Assembly (NCBI RefSeq): GCF_001482385.1
Contig: NZ_CP013611.1
Location: 2,294,001-2,358,000, forward strand
Source: Pseudoalteromonas rubra
GTDB taxonomy: Bacteria; Pseudomonadota; Gammaproteobacteria; Enterobacterales; Alteromonadaceae
DNA length: 64,000 bases
Direction of reading: 5' to 3'
Made by a program: the position numbers and the translations under genes. The notes under the pieces are model-generated. The model saw only the letters and a program-made list of their open reading frames with translations, made no database searches and was not told the origin of the DNA. Positions 8,372 through 18,323 of this stretch are shown one piece after another (the first letter of the stretch is position 1; each line of letters opens with the position of its first letter).

Positions 8372-9292
8372 ATGGCAATGTTTGTAGTGGGACACAAGAT
8401 CCCTGACTCAGATTCAATTTGTGGTGCAATTGCACTGGCTTACCTGAAGAACCAGATCGGTGAAGAAGCGATCCCAACACGTTTGGGTGATGTCTCTCCT
8501 GAGACGCAATTTATTCTTGACCGCTTTGGCTTTGAAGCCCCTGAATTAAAGCTTAGCTATGCTGGCGAAGAAGTATATATCGTTGACCATACAGAGAAGA
8601 CACAAGCACCAGACGACATCGATGAAGCCACAGTTGTGGGTGTAGTGGATCACCATAAACTGGGTGACCTGACTACCTCAACGCCGCTTGAGTGCTGGAT
8701 CCGTCCGGTTGGTTGTAGTAATACCATCATTAAAATGATGTATGACTTCTATGGTGTTGAAATCCCACAAGGGATCGCGGGCCTGATGATGTGTGCGATC
8801 CTAAGCGATACCGTGATCTTCAAATCACCAACCTGCACCACCGCAGACATTAAATGCGTAGAAGCACTCGCTGAAATCGCGGGCATCGAAGATTTTAAAG
8901 CACTGGGCATGGACATGTTCAAAGTAAAATCAGCAGTGGAAGGCACGCCAGCACGCGATTTGGTTATGCGTGACTTTAAAGACTTCAACATGAATGGCAA
9001 CCTGGTTGGTATTGGCCAGCTGGAAGTCATTGATCTATCAGTATTCGATGACATCAAGGCCGATCTGGAAGCCGATATTGCTAAGCTGAAAGAAGAAGGT
9101 GGTCGTCACTCAGTATTACTGCTGTTAACCGACATTATGAAAGAAGGCTCACAAATGCTAATCGCCTCTGACGACGAAAGCATTGTGGCAAACGCCTATC
9201 AGGTCACACCTGAAAATAGCCGAGTATGGCTGGATGGCGTGCTGAGCCGTAAAAAGCAGGTTGTTCCACCACTGCAAGATGCATTCGCATAA
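8372..9292 (+). CDS. ppaC: Manganese-dependent inorganic pyrophosphatase (family II)
   Basis: Hydrolyses pyrophosphate to phosphate in the cytoplasm. Start ATG 8372 is chosen over upstream in-frame codons because GGAG precedes it and the family begins MxxFVxGHKxPDSDS. DHH-superfamily metal ligands are visible: H8, D12, D14, D72-H73 and D93-H94-H95. The C-terminal DHHA2 part contains the SRKKQVVPPL substrate-binding motif. At 306 residues it has the normal length. Single gene with its own promoter and terminator. Confidence 0.95.
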   Translation: MAMFVVGHKIPDSDSICGAIALAYLKNQIGEEAIPTRLGDVSPETQFILDRFGFEAPELKLSYAGEEVYIVDHTEKTQAPDDIDEATVVGVVDHHKLGDLTTSTPLECWIRPVGCSNTIIKMMYDFYGVEIPQGIAGLMMCAILSDTVIFKSPTCTTADIKCVEALAEIAGIEDFKALGMDMFKVKSAVEGTPARDLVMRDFKDFNMNGNLVGIGQLEVIDLSVFDDIKADLEADIAKLKEEGGRHSVLLLLTDIMKEGSQMLIASDDESIVANAYQVTPENSRVWLDGVLSRKKQVVPPLQDAFA

Positions 9293-9311
9293 ACCTTGCT
9301 GAACAACTCCT

Positions 9312-9342
9312 AAAAAAGCCCTGATCCAATCAGGGCTTTTTT
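9312..9342 (+). terminator. Terminator of ppaC
   Basis: GCCCTGAT (9318-9325) pairs with ATCAGGGC (9329-9336). A6 precedes and T6 follows, so it could work in both directions. Confidence 0.92.
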
Positions 9343-9640
9343 ATCGCCTAGTTGCTCGCGCAGCAGGCGATGTATGCCTTTTTGTATTACCAAACTGACA
9401 CCGATAGACAAAAATCGCGCACATGATGGCAACCAGATTTATCTGAACTCGCGAGTCAAAGACTGTCGTTGCACAGTCGAAATAGCAGTCACGTCACGGG
9501 CCCTAACCACAGAATGCAAATACGCGAGTTTCTTGACCAGAATTAAGATCAGAGCAGCAATTAATACCAATTTGCTTAATTAAGAGATCTATTTTGAGAC
9601 GAGAAAATAGGGTCGATAACAAGGCAGGGGTAAAACACAG
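9343..9640. other. Intergenic region with a partial MITE
   Basis: No gene supported; the frame at 9374-9583 has no ribosome site and overlaps the repeat. Bases 9564 to about 9621 match the left end of the MITE at 43632 (ATACCAATTTGCTTAATTA, then GAAAATAGGGTCGATAAC). The right terminal repeat is missing. Confidence 0.7.
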
Positions 9641-9644
9641 GCAA

Positions 9645-9672
9645 TAAAAAACCCAGCATGAGCTGGGTTTTT
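9645..9672. terminator. Terminator after rpmG, possibly bidirectional
   Basis: AACCCAGC (9650-9657) pairs with GCTGGGTT (9662-9669). It is flanked by A on the left (U tract for the minus strand) and T on the right. Confidence 0.88.
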
Positions 9673-9688
9673 CAAATCTGAAAGCGAA

Positions 9689-9844
9689 TTACTTGATTTT
9701 CGCTTCTTTGAAGATCACGTGCTTACGTACTTTAGGATCGTACTTTTTGATCTCCATTTTTTCAGGCATGTTACGCTTGTTCTTGTCGGTAGTGTAGAAA
9801 TAACCAGTACCAGCAGTAGAAACTAGACGGATCTTATCACGCAT
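9689..9844 (-). CDS. rpmG: 50S ribosomal protein L33
   Basis: 51 residues, [20 protein letters not shown] onward, ending [11 protein letters not shown], the standard bacterial L33 length and sequence. It lacks the CxxC zinc motifs, so it is the C-minus, zinc-independent type. It follows rpmB by 12 bp and shares its promoter; a terminator follows. Confidence 0.96.
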   Translation of the reverse strand: MRDKIRLVSTAGTGYFYTTDKNKRNMPEKMEIKKYDPKVRKHVIFKEAKIK

Positions 9845-9856
9845 GATTTAAGCTCC

Positions 9857-10093
9857 TTATACTTTTTCGCCGCGAGCACGGATATCAGTCAATACCGCGT
9901 CGATGCCTTTTTTATCGATGATACGCATACCTTTAGTAGTAGTGCGTAGAGTAACAAAGCGCTTTTCGCTTTCAACCCAGAAACGGTGTGTTTGCAGGTT
10001 AGGTAGGAAACGACGCTTAGTTGCGTTGCGCGCGTGTGAACGGTTGTTACCAACAACCGGGCGCTTACCTGTAACTTGACAGACTTTAGACAT
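9857..10093 (-). CDS. rpmB: 50S ribosomal protein L28
   Basis: 78 residues, [20 protein letters not shown] onward, with the family's [13 protein letters not shown] block. It has the usual proteobacterial length. GGAG lies before the start codon. First gene of the rpmB-rpmG operon. Confidence 0.97.
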   Translation of the reverse strand: MSKVCQVTGKRPVVGNNRSHARNATKRRFLPNLQTHRFWVESEKRFVTLRTTTKGMRIIDKKGIDAVLTDIRARGEKV

Positions 10094-10154
10094 GTCTATA
10101 TATCTCCAATAACTTCGCTCGAGCTTAATTTCCCCTTAGGCCTTCAAACTGTGT

Positions 10155-10176
10155 GCCCTGGGTAAAATCAAAGGGC
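10155..10176 (-). promoter_or_regulatory. Leader hairpin of the rpmB-rpmG transcript
   Basis: GCCCT (10155-10159) and AGGGC (10172-10176) can pair in the 5' leader between the promoter and rpmB. Function unknown; short ribosomal leaders sometimes hold autoregulatory sites. Confidence 0.3.
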
Positions 10177-10180
10177 GCTC

Positions 10181-10209
10181 TTTATACAGTATTTACAGGC
10201 AGAGTTCAA
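10181..10209 (-). promoter_or_regulatory. Sigma-70 promoter of rpmB-rpmG
   Basis: On the minus strand TTGAAC (10209-10204), 17-bp spacer, TATAAA (10186-10181). This is a near-consensus arrangement suited to a ribosomal protein operon. The leader is about 80 nt. Confidence 0.75.
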
Positions 10210-10250
10210 GGATCTGATGATATCCTAATCAGCTCATTGGTAAATTTGAT

Positions 10251-10280
10251 AGCGGCCAATTATAATGATCCATGGCCGCT
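10251..10280 (-). terminator. Hairpin downstream of radC
   Basis: AGCGGCCA (10251-10258) pairs perfectly with TGGCCGCT (10273-10280). It lies 90 bp after the radC stop and just upstream of the rpmB promoter. No U tract, so termination is only likely. Confidence 0.5.
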
Positions 10281-10370
10281 TAGGAAAGTAAAAACTGCAT
10301 TTAAATTAAACTATTTTTAATTTATGCTGGGAAAGCGTACTGAAACACGCCAAATACGGCTCCTCTCCTA

Positions 10371-11045
10371 CTACAACAGCCCTCTTTGCGCAAATGAAAG
10401 GCAACAGCTGCCCGCCACAATTAAGTGATCATGTACCTGAATATCTACCAGCGCCAGCGCTCGCTGCAGTTTATTGGTGATAAGCCTGTCGGCTTCACTG
10501 GGTTCGGCGACCCCGGAGGGATGGTTGTGAGCAAAAATCAAAGCAGCGGCATTGTACTTCAGCGCCGCCTTCACGACTTCTCTCGGATAGACACTGGCGG
10601 CATTAATGGTGCCGGAAAACAACACTTCATCGCGGATCAGACGATTCTGGTTATCTAAAAACAGTGCCATGAAAACCTCATGATGCAGCCCTTTAAGCTG
10701 TATTTTAAGATAATCACTGACTGCCTGAGGTGAACCAAACTGAGCATCGCGCACCACGTCTTCCAACAAATAACGCCGGCTGAGCTCCATTACCGCCTGC
10801 AACTGCACATATTTGGCTTCGCCAACACCTTTGTATTGACAAAATTCGCTACACGGTACATTCATTAACTCCTGCAAAGAACCGCTTTGATCAATCAGCG
10901 ACTGAGCCAGCTCAATTGCATTCATACCCGCAATCCCGGTGCGTAAAAAAATGGCCAGTAGTTCAGCGTCGCTGAGTGCACTGGCACCATTGCTTAACAG
11001 ACGCTCTCTGGGCCGTTGCATTTTAGGCATTGCCATCAATTGCAT
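10371..11045 (-). CDS. radC: RadC family protein (JAB/MPN domain)
   Basis: 224 residues. An N-terminal helix-hairpin-helix-like region (about 20-90) precedes the JAB domain with its metal site EVFMALFLDNQNRLI and HNHPSG followed by S and D (SGVAEPSEAD). AAGGAGG stands 4 nt before ATG 11045. Despite the name, a role in DNA repair was not upheld for E. coli RadC; the biochemical function is unsettled. It is divergent from coaBC, the usual gammaproteobacterial arrangement. Confidence 0.93.
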   Translation of the reverse strand: MQLMAMPKMQRPRERLLSNGASALSDAELLAIFLRTGIAGMNAIELAQSLIDQSGSLQELMNVPCSEFCQYKGVGEAKYVQLQAVMELSRRYLLEDVVRDAQFGSPQAVSDYLKIQLKGLHHEVFMALFLDNQNRLIRDEVLFSGTINAASVYPREVVKAALKYNAAALIFAHNHPSGVAEPSEADRLITNKLQRALALVDIQVHDHLIVAGSCCLSFAQRGLL

Positions 11046-11171
11046 GTTTCCTCCTTGTTGGTATCCGTCACGTCACTGTGACTCTCTGAGTGTAGACAGC
11101 TGGCAGAATAATTCAAAACCCGGGGTGGGCTATGTTATCTTAGCGCTAGTTTTAATTTGCAGGGGCCGAGC

Positions 11172-12371
11172 ATGAGCCAAACACACAAGCGTATTCTTCT
11201 TGGGATCAGCGGTGGGATCGCCGCCTATAAATGTGCCGAACTGGTGCGACGATTAAAAGACCATCACTGTGACGTCAAAGTCGTCATGACGGAGTCTGCA
11301 AAACAGTTCATTACCCCCCTGACCATGCAGGCAGTCTCGGGCGAACCCGTCGCAGATTCTCTGCTTGATCCGGCAGCCGAAGCCGCCATGGGCCATATCG
11401 AATTGGCAAAATGGGCCGATCTGATCATAGTCGCACCGGCCAGTAGCAATATCATCGCCAAAATGGCCGCAGGCATTGCCGATGATCTGCTCACAACCTT
11501 GTTGCTGGCAACCCCCGCACCGGTTGCCATTGCCCCGGCCATGAATCAGCAAATGTATGCTCACCTGGCAACACAGGCAAACCTCTCCACACTGTCAGGT
11601 AGAGGCGTTACTGTCTGGGGTCCCGGTCAGGGCGAGCAAGCCTGTGGGGATGTCGGCAAAGGCCGGATGCTGGAGCCTTATGAACTGGTGTCACTGGCGT
11701 TAGGTGCACTCACCCCTGAAGCCCCTATACTGGCCGGCAAAACGGTGACCATTACAGCAGGCCCAACCCGTGAAGCGCTCGACCCGGTGCGTTACATCAG
11801 TAACCACAGCTCTGGCAAAATGGGCTATGCACTGGCTGAAGCCGCACTGGCGCTGGGCGCTGATGTACAGCTTATCTCAGGCCCGGTCACACTCACTCCG
11901 CCACATGGCTGTACAGTGCACGCTGTAAACAGTGCACAGGATATGCATCAGGCCGCTATGTCACTGGCGCCCGGTTCAGATGTCTTCATTGGGTGTGCAG
12001 CCGTTGCTGATTATCGTGCCGCAGATATCGCCGAGCAAAAAATTAAAAAGCAGGGCGATGAAATGACCCTGACACTGGTGAAAAATCCGGACATCATTGC
12101 TGACGTTGCTGCACTAAAAGCACACCGGCCCTATACCGTCGGCTTTGCCGCAGAAACGCAAGATGTCGCGCAGTACGCGCAAGGCAAACTGAAAAACAAA
12201 GGGTTAGATATGATCTGTGCCAATGATGTCAGCCAGGAAGGGATTGGCTTTAATGCCAATAACAATGCGCTGACCCTGTTTTGGGATAATGCACAACAAT
12301 CTTTACCACTGGCAAGCAAGTCAGAGTTAGCGCTTACTGTCGTTAAAGCAATTGCCGGTAAACTTAATTAA
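11172..12371 (+). CDS. coaBC: Bifunctional phosphopantothenoylcysteine decarboxylase/phosphopantothenate-cysteine ligase
   Basis: Carries out two consecutive coenzyme A steps. ATG 11172 gives the canonical N-terminus [20 protein letters not shown]; an in-frame upstream codon at 11157 is unlikely. The CoaC half shows [10 protein letters not shown], the PAMNxxM motif and [10 protein letters not shown] with the conserved cysteine. The CoaB half begins near residue 185 with [25 protein letters not shown]. At 399 residues it has the usual length. In E. coli dut follows directly, but here slmA does. Confidence 0.96.
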   Translation: MSQTHKRILLGISGGIAAYKCAELVRRLKDHHCDVKVVMTESAKQFITPLTMQAVSGEPVADSLLDPAAEAAMGHIELAKWADLIIVAPASSNIIAKMAAGIADDLLTTLLLATPAPVAIAPAMNQQMYAHLATQANLSTLSGRGVTVWGPGQGEQACGDVGKGRMLEPYELVSLALGALTPEAPILAGKTVTITAGPTREALDPVRYISNHSSGKMGYALAEAALALGADVQLISGPVTLTPPHGCTVHAVNSAQDMHQAAMSLAPGSDVFIGCAAVADYRAADIAEQKIKKQGDEMTLTLVKNPDIIADVAALKAHRPYTVGFAAETQDVAQYAQGKLKNKGLDMICANDVSQEGIGFNANNNALTLFWDNAQQSLPLASKSELALTVVKAIAGKLN

Positions 12372-12527
12372 GTTCATGTTAAAAGACTGGAAAGAAGCTG
12401 AATAAAGCATTAACATGGCCAGATAATTGAGTTTAGGGCTCTGCTGTTAATTGCTCAGGCGAGCACAGTGACAGGCCACCATTGAGCCCGCTCCTACTAA
12501 AATAACGATAATGATAAAGGAAACCTC

Positions 12528-13118
12528 ATGCCAGCGACTAAACGCAGTAATCGCAAAGAGCAAATACTTCAATCCCTTGCGCAAATGCTTGAAACCAGTC
12601 CAGGGCAGCGTATTACCACCGCCAAACTGGCGACAGAAGTCGGCGTGTCTGAAGCCGCATTGTATCGTCACTTTCCCAGTAAAGCCCGTATGTTTGAAGG
12701 ACTGATTGAATTTATTGAAGACACTTTGCTGTCGCGGATCAATTTAATTCTGGAAAACGAAAAAGAAACGCAAAGTCGTATCTACAATATCCTGATGTTA
12801 TTACTCACTTTCTCAGAAAAAAACCCGGGGATCACCCGTATTCTGACCGGAGATGCGCTTCAGGGTGAGCAGGAAAGATTGCGCGAGCGTGTTCAGGGAT
12901 TATTCGAAAAACTCGAAACCCAATTCAAACAAGTACTCCGTGAGCGCAAGTTGCGCGAAGGCAAAACCTTTGCCAGTGATGAAGCCGCTTTGGCAAACTT
13001 TTTCTTAGCCTATGTTGAGGGTAAAATGAATCAGTTTGTACGCAGCGACTTTAAAGCCAAGCCGGCAGCCAACTTTGCCAGCCACTGGCAAGAATTACAG
13101 CGTATCTGGCTGGCGTAG
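12528..13118 (+). CDS. slmA: Nucleoid occlusion factor SlmA
   Basis: TetR-family DNA-binding protein that blocks FtsZ assembly over the nucleoid when bound to SlmA sites. 196 residues; the helix-turn-helix [20 protein letters not shown] lies at about 31-50. The C-terminal regulatory part matches SlmA ([20 protein letters not shown]). The order coaBC-slmA is the usual one minus dut. A hairpin follows. Confidence 0.95.
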   Translation: MPATKRSNRKEQILQSLAQMLETSPGQRITTAKLATEVGVSEAALYRHFPSKARMFEGLIEFIEDTLLSRINLILENEKETQSRIYNILMLLLTFSEKNPGITRILTGDALQGEQERLRERVQGLFEKLETQFKQVLRERKLREGKTFASDEAALANFFLAYVEGKMNQFVRSDFKAKPAANFASHWQELQRIWLA

Positions 13119-13148
13119 CCCGCTGGTTGCAGATTATCGCGCACTTTA

Positions 13149-13171
13149 TCAGGTGGGTACAGCCCGCCTGA
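13149..13171 (+). terminator. Probable terminator of slmA
   Basis: TCAGGTGGG (13149-13157) pairs with CCCGCCTGA (13163-13171) with one G-U pair; a T6 run follows about 10 nt later. Confidence 0.5.
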
Positions 13172-13268
13172 CTTTATCCAGTTTTTTCTCACACCCAACG
13201 CAGCACAGTTTAGTCTCTCAGATAAAAGTGTTACAAAGTTACAATCCCTACCGAACAAGAATCATATT

Positions 13269-16028
13269 ATGACGTTTGCCAAATCTTTACTCATGGCCGC
13301 ACTGTTTTCAGCAACCAGCCTCGCAGCCAAGCCCAGCCTGGAATTCAATGATGTCTTTGACTTTAAATACGCCCAAGGTCGGGTCTTGTCAGAAGACGGA
13401 CGATTTGTCGCCCTCAGCGCGCAACCCTACCGGGGAGACAGCACAGGCCAGCTGTATGACCTCAGCACCAAGAAACTAATTGCCAGTGTAGAGCGCGGCA
13501 CCAAAGCCCAGCTCAACCGCGCGGGAAACTGGGCTGCTTTCACTCAGGTCCCGAGCCTGCTGACATCAGAAACCACAGACAAAAAAGCGCGTAAAAAACT
13601 CAAGCGCGCACTGGTGCTGGTCAATACTCACAGTGGTGAACAACGCATCTTTGACGCTGTTAAAGACTATCAGCTGAGCGACGATGGCCGCTGGCTGGCC
13701 TATCGACAGGATGTGGAAGCCGATAAATCAGATAAAGCAGAGAAAAACACCGACAGTGCGATCCCGGCAGACAAGAAAGACAAAACCTATCCTCTGGTGA
13801 TTGTGGATTTAACCTCACAGCAGCAGTATCAGTTTGAGCAGGTTGGCCGCTATGCATTGAGCCCCGCAGAATATGGCGTACTCATGAGCCAGCATAGTGA
13901 AGACGGTGCTGATAACAAAATTCAGTATTTTGATCTCAGCCGGGCACAGGCCAGTGTATTAATTGAAGAGCCGGGTGTGACTTTGTCCGCAATAACCTGG
14001 CATCCCTACTCGTCACTGGTGGCCTTTACCGAGGGCAATTATGTCAACGATGATACACGCCGCCGTGCTTATCAGGTGCGACTATGGGATGCCAAAATAG
14101 ACCGTTTCACACAAGTGCCTCAGCCGCAGGGCTGGTATAGCGCAAAATCAGCCGCACTAAGCTGGTCAGAACAAGGAGAACGACTCTATTTTGAAAACCG
14201 CCCGTTACTTTCCCCAAAGCCTGCCGAGAAAAAATATCAGGATCAGGCATCACTGAGCGACCTTGACACTATCATGGCTCAGTCAGGTCTGAAGGTCTGG
14301 CATAATAAAGATGCTCAAATCAAACCCCGTGAGATTAAAACCTGGGAAAAGACCAACCGGGAACGTAACTATCAGGCTGTTTACCACCTAGAAAATCAAC
14401 GTGTTGCCCAGCTAAGCGATGAGACAGCACGCGACGTTACGGTGAATCGCGAAGCCGAATTCCTGCTAGCCAGCAACGATCAGCCCTACCTGAAACAGAT
14501 CATGTACAAAGGCTTCTATGCAGATTACTACGCCGTGCAGGTTGCTACTGGCGCACGCAGCTTTATCGTCAAAGAAGCACCCAATCGCCCGACGCTATCA
14601 CCAACTGGTCAGCACGCAGCCTACTTCCTCAATGATCAGCTGTGGCTGAAAGATCTGCATGCGCAAAAAGAAACGGCCATCAGCAAGGCCGTCCGCGATG
14701 CGTTATTTGCAGATGACCGCCACGACTATCCAGAGCCCAATCCCGGTTACGGATTTGCAGGCTGGCAACGAGATGGCAGCACACTGTATGCCTACAGTAA
14801 GTTCGATATCTGGGCATTTGATAGTAAAACGGCTCAGGCGAAACGCCTGACACGCGGTAAAGAAACCCAGACACAATATCGAGTGATCAAACTGGATAAA
14901 GACTTTGTCGGCTTCGCGACTGATGAACACGTTTACCTGTCGGCACATAACCTCGCCAATAAGCAAACACACATTGCCAGACTCAACCTGGCCACGGGTA
15001 AACTGACCACCCTGACCTCAGGTGAAGCGAAATACAGCTTGCTCGAAAAAGCCAAACAGGCAGATACGCTGCTATTTACCCGGCAAAGTTACCATGAGTT
15101 TCCGGATCTGTGGCAAACCAACGGTACTTTTAGCCAACGTCATCAAATCACCAATCTGAACCCTCAGCTCAGCACCTTTGCCTGGGGGCAAAAACCGGAG
15201 CTGGTACAGTATCAGGGTTACAATGGCGAACCCTTGCAAGGGGTACTGATCAAACCTGCTAACTATCAACCGGGTAAAAAAGTACCTGTGGTCTTCTACT
15301 TCTACCGCTATATGAGTCAGCGCATGTATGACTTTCCACATATGGTGCTGAACCACAGGCCTAATTTACCGATGTTTACTTCCAACGGTTATGCCATTTT
15401 CCTGCCTGACATTCGCTTCGAAATTGGTTATCCAGGCCGCTCATCTACCCAAACCTTAGTGAATGCGGCGCAAAAGCTCATTGACTTAGGGATTGCCGAT
15501 CCAGATAAGATCGGTCTTCAGGGACACTCCTGGGCAGGCTACCAAAGCGCCTTTGCTGTCACCCAAACGGATATGTTTAAAGCTGTGGTGTCCGGTGCAC
15601 CAGTATCAAATATGACTTCGGCCTACAGTGGCATTCGCCTGAAATCCGGTCTGGCACGTCAGTTCCAGTATGAAACCGGACAAAGCCGTATCGGCAAGAC
15701 ACTGACCGAGGCGCCTGAGCTGTATATTGAAAACTCGCCGGTGTTCTATGCCGACAGGGTTAACACGCCAATCCTGCTGATGTTTGGTGACAAAGATGGC
15801 GCGGTACCATGGCAAGAGGGGATCCAGTACTATCTTGCACTGCGTCGTCACAACAAAGATGCCATCTTCTTACAGTATGAAGGCGAACCGCACCACCTGA
15901 AACAATTCCCGAATCAGGTGGACTTCTCGATTCGCATGAAAGACTACTTTGATCACTATCTGATGGGGAAACCTGCTGCCGACTGGATCAAGTCCGGGAT
16001 CCCTTATCGCAAAGAGATGAGCAAATAA
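13269..16028 (+). CDS. Secreted S9 family prolyl oligopeptidase-like peptidase
   Basis: 919 residues with a signal peptide (about 1-19, SATSLAA). An N-terminal beta-propeller (about 30-620) precedes an alpha/beta-hydrolase domain. The nucleophile serine is in LQGHSWAGYQSA, the aspartate in MFGDKDGAVPW and the histidine in GEPHHLKQ, so the triad is complete. It probably cleaves peptides in the periplasm or outside the cell. A Lys/Asp-rich insertion lies near 150-170. The longer acyl-aminoacyl/dipeptidyl type of S9 enzyme is likely; substrate specificity cannot be read. Confidence 0.9.
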   Translation: MTFAKSLLMAALFSATSLAAKPSLEFNDVFDFKYAQGRVLSEDGRFVALSAQPYRGDSTGQLYDLSTKKLIASVERGTKAQLNRAGNWAAFTQVPSLLTSETTDKKARKKLKRALVLVNTHSGEQRIFDAVKDYQLSDDGRWLAYRQDVEADKSDKAEKNTDSAIPADKKDKTYPLVIVDLTSQQQYQFEQVGRYALSPAEYGVLMSQHSEDGADNKIQYFDLSRAQASVLIEEPGVTLSAITWHPYSSLVAFTEGNYVNDDTRRRAYQVRLWDAKIDRFTQVPQPQGWYSAKSAALSWSEQGERLYFENRPLLSPKPAEKKYQDQASLSDLDTIMAQSGLKVWHNKDAQIKPREIKTWEKTNRERNYQAVYHLENQRVAQLSDETARDVTVNREAEFLLASNDQPYLKQIMYKGFYADYYAVQVATGARSFIVKEAPNRPTLSPTGQHAAYFLNDQLWLKDLHAQKETAISKAVRDALFADDRHDYPEPNPGYGFAGWQRDGSTLYAYSKFDIWAFDSKTAQAKRLTRGKETQTQYRVIKLDKDFVGFATDEHVYLSAHNLANKQTHIARLNLATGKLTTLTSGEAKYSLLEKAKQADTLLFTRQSYHEFPDLWQTNGTFSQRHQITNLNPQLSTFAWGQKPELVQYQGYNGEPLQGVLIKPANYQPGKKVPVVFYFYRYMSQRMYDFPHMVLNHRPNLPMFTSNGYAIFLPDIRFEIGYPGRSSTQTLVNAAQKLIDLGIADPDKIGLQGHSWAGYQSAFAVTQTDMFKAVVSGAPVSNMTSAYSGIRLKSGLARQFQYETGQSRIGKTLTEAPELYIENSPVFYADRVNTPILLMFGDKDGAVPWQEGIQYYLALRRHNKDAIFLQYEGEPHHLKQFPNQVDFSIRMKDYFDHYLMGKPAADWIKSGIPYRKEMSK

Positions 16029-16031
16029 ATT

Positions 16032-16060
16032 AAAAAAGCCGCTGTGTAGCGGCTTTTTTT
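16032..16060. terminator. Bidirectional terminator between the S9 peptidase and ygiQ
   Basis: GCCGCT (16038-16043) pairs with AGCGGC (16048-16053); A6 on the left and T7 on the right serve both converging genes. Confidence 0.93.
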
Positions 16061-16070
16061 CCTTTAATTT

Positions 16071-18260
16071 CTAGCGTTTTGCAGCGCGCCCAGAGGGCTT
16101 ATTCTTGCCCACTCTGGGCTTGGTATTGGCCTGATTAAACTGACCAAAGCCGCTGTGACGTGTCAGCGCTTTCGTGCCTGGTTTTCGTCGGGTATTACCC
16201 TTACCTTCGTTACGCCCAGCCTCAGGTACCAAACACTGTGGCCCGCGACCTATCAGGTTCGCCTTGCCCATTTTCTTCAGTGCTTCGCGGATCATCGGCC
16301 AGCCAGCCGGATCGTGGTAACGCAGAATGGCTTTGTGCAGACGACGTTGCTTTGCCCCTTTAGGCACCGCCACCACTTCTTTGTTATTTTTGATGTTACG
16401 CAACGAGTTCATCTCGGTGTGATAGATGGTGGTTGCGTTTGCCATCGGTGACGGGTAGAAGTTTTGCACCTGATCCAGTTTAAAGTCATGGGCTTTTAAC
16501 CACAGTGCCATGTTGACCATGTCTTCATCCGTGGTGCCTGGGTGTGCAGAGATAAAATAAGGGATCAGATACTGCTTTTTACCCGCTTCTTTGGAGTATT
16601 TATCAAAGAGCTCTTTAAACTTGTCGTAGGTGCCCATGCCAGGTTTCATCATCTTAGACAAAGGCCCCTGCTCAGTATGCTCAGGTGCAATTTTTAAATA
16701 GCCGCCAACATGGTGGGTCACCAGCTCTTTGACATAACGCGGATCTTCAATGGCCAGATCGTAACGCACACCCGAGGCAATGAGGATCTTTTTCACCCCT
16801 TCAACATCGCGTGCCTTGCGATATAGTTCTATGGTCGGGGTATGATCTGTATCCATATGCTTGCAGATATCCGGATATACACACGACAGCCGACGGCAGG
16901 TACTTTCGGCCTTTTTACTCTTACAGCGCAACTTATACATGTTGGCCGTCGGACCTCCCAAATCTGAAATCACGCCGGTAAACCCAGGAACTTTATCGCG
17001 GATCTGCTCAATCTCATCAATGATCGACTGCTCAGAGCGGCTCTGAATAATGCGCCCTTCATGCTCAGTAATAGAGCAGAAACTACACCCACCAAAACAT
17101 CCGCGCATGATGTTTACCGATGTTTTGATCATGTCATAAGCTGGGATCTTTTCTTCCCCGTAGCTTGGGTGAGGGATGCGCTGGTAAGGCAAGCCAAAAA
17201 CCTCATCCATCTCGTCGGTTTCGAGCGGATAAGCTGGTGGATTGACCCACACACTGCGATCGCCATGACGCTGAAACAAAGCCCGGGCACAACCGGGGTT
17301 GGTTTCCTGATGCAAAATCCTGGACGCATGTGCATATAGCGGTTTATTGACACTCACCTGCTCGTAAGCAGGCAGCTTAACATAGACTTTTTCCCAGGGT
17401 TTCAGGCGAGGAGGTTGCACCATAATGGGTTGAGCCTGGGTGGCATCCTGCGCTTTTTCAGCCTGCACAAATTCCGACTTGCTACAGCCAACATCATCAG
17501 CCCCATAGGGATTTGGAATAGGATCAATTTTGCCTATTTTATCAATAGCAGTGGAATCACTGCCACGCCATTCGGGCAACGGCTCTTTACGGATCACCGC
17601 AGTACCACGCACATCTTGTATGGTGTCAATCGATTCGCCATTAGCGATACGATGCGCCACTTCAACCAGCGGACGCTCGGCATTACCATAGATCAGCAAG
17701 TCCGCTTTGGCATCGAAGATGATGCTGCGGCGTACTTTTTCCTGCCAGTAGTCATAGTGTGCAATCCGACGCAAACTGGCTTCAATCCCCCCAATCACCA
17801 GTGGTACCTCTTTGTAAGCCTCACGACACCGTTGACTGTACACCACAACAGCACGATCAGGGCGTTTACCACCGACATTGCCCGGTGTATAAGCATCATC
17901 GTGACGAATGCGCTTTTCCGCTGTGTAGCGGTTGATCATGGAATCCATGTTGCCTGCCGTGACACCGAAAAACAGGTTCGGTTTGCCCAGACTCATAAAG
18001 GCGTCTTTGCTGGACCAGTCCGGTTGCGCGATGATACCCACACGAAAGCCTTGCGCTTCTAACACCCGACCTATCACAGCCATACCAAAGCTGGGGTGAT
18101 CCACATAGGCGTCACCCGTCACTATGATGATATCGCAACTATCCCAGCCCAGCGCATCCATCTCGGCTCGGCTGGTAGGAAGAAACGGGGCTGGACCATA
18201 ACATTCGGCCCAGTACTTAGGGTAAGAAAAAAGCGGGCGCTCGGCCTGTAACGCATTCAT
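16071..18260 (-). CDS. YgiQ family radical SAM protein
   Basis: 729 residues. It contains the radical SAM cluster motif C-x3-C-x2-C in [16 protein letters not shown] (about 385-400). The N-terminal region reads [19 protein letters not shown], the signature of the UPF0313/YgiQ family. The C-terminal DUF3362-type part ends in a basic, disordered tail rich in Lys, Arg and Gly. Function is unknown in the family; a cytoplasmic iron-sulfur enzyme is expected. Single gene ending at a shared terminator. Confidence 0.95.
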   Translation of the reverse strand: MNALQAERPLFSYPKYWAECYGPAPFLPTSRAEMDALGWDSCDIIIVTGDAYVDHPSFGMAVIGRVLEAQGFRVGIIAQPDWSSKDAFMSLGKPNLFFGVTAGNMDSMINRYTAEKRIRHDDAYTPGNVGGKRPDRAVVVYSQRCREAYKEVPLVIGGIEASLRRIAHYDYWQEKVRRSIIFDAKADLLIYGNAERPLVEVAHRIANGESIDTIQDVRGTAVIRKEPLPEWRGSDSTAIDKIGKIDPIPNPYGADDVGCSKSEFVQAEKAQDATQAQPIMVQPPRLKPWEKVYVKLPAYEQVSVNKPLYAHASRILHQETNPGCARALFQRHGDRSVWVNPPAYPLETDEMDEVFGLPYQRIPHPSYGEEKIPAYDMIKTSVNIMRGCFGGCSFCSITEHEGRIIQSRSEQSIIDEIEQIRDKVPGFTGVISDLGGPTANMYKLRCKSKKAESTCRRLSCVYPDICKHMDTDHTPTIELYRKARDVEGVKKILIASGVRYDLAIEDPRYVKELVTHHVGGYLKIAPEHTEQGPLSKMMKPGMGTYDKFKELFDKYSKEAGKKQYLIPYFISAHPGTTDEDMVNMALWLKAHDFKLDQVQNFYPSPMANATTIYHTEMNSLRNIKNNKEVVAVPKGAKQRRLHKAILRYHDPAGWPMIREALKKMGKANLIGRGPQCLVPEAGRNEGKGNTRRKPGTKALTRHSGFGQFNQANTKPRVGKNKPSGRAAKR

Positions 18261-18323
18261 GATGACGGCTCAATGCTGAAAAAAGAAGCGGATTATACTA
18301 AAAAGCGCCATAGCTTCCCAGTA

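Noticed and set aside
9374..9583. 69-codon plus-strand open frame after ppaC
   Set aside because: It starts after a strong terminator, has no ribosome site and runs into a MITE fragment.
17415..18062. 215-codon open frame antisense to ygiQ
   Set aside because: The minus-strand frame is an unmistakable YgiQ protein; the antisense frame is a by-product of its codon use.
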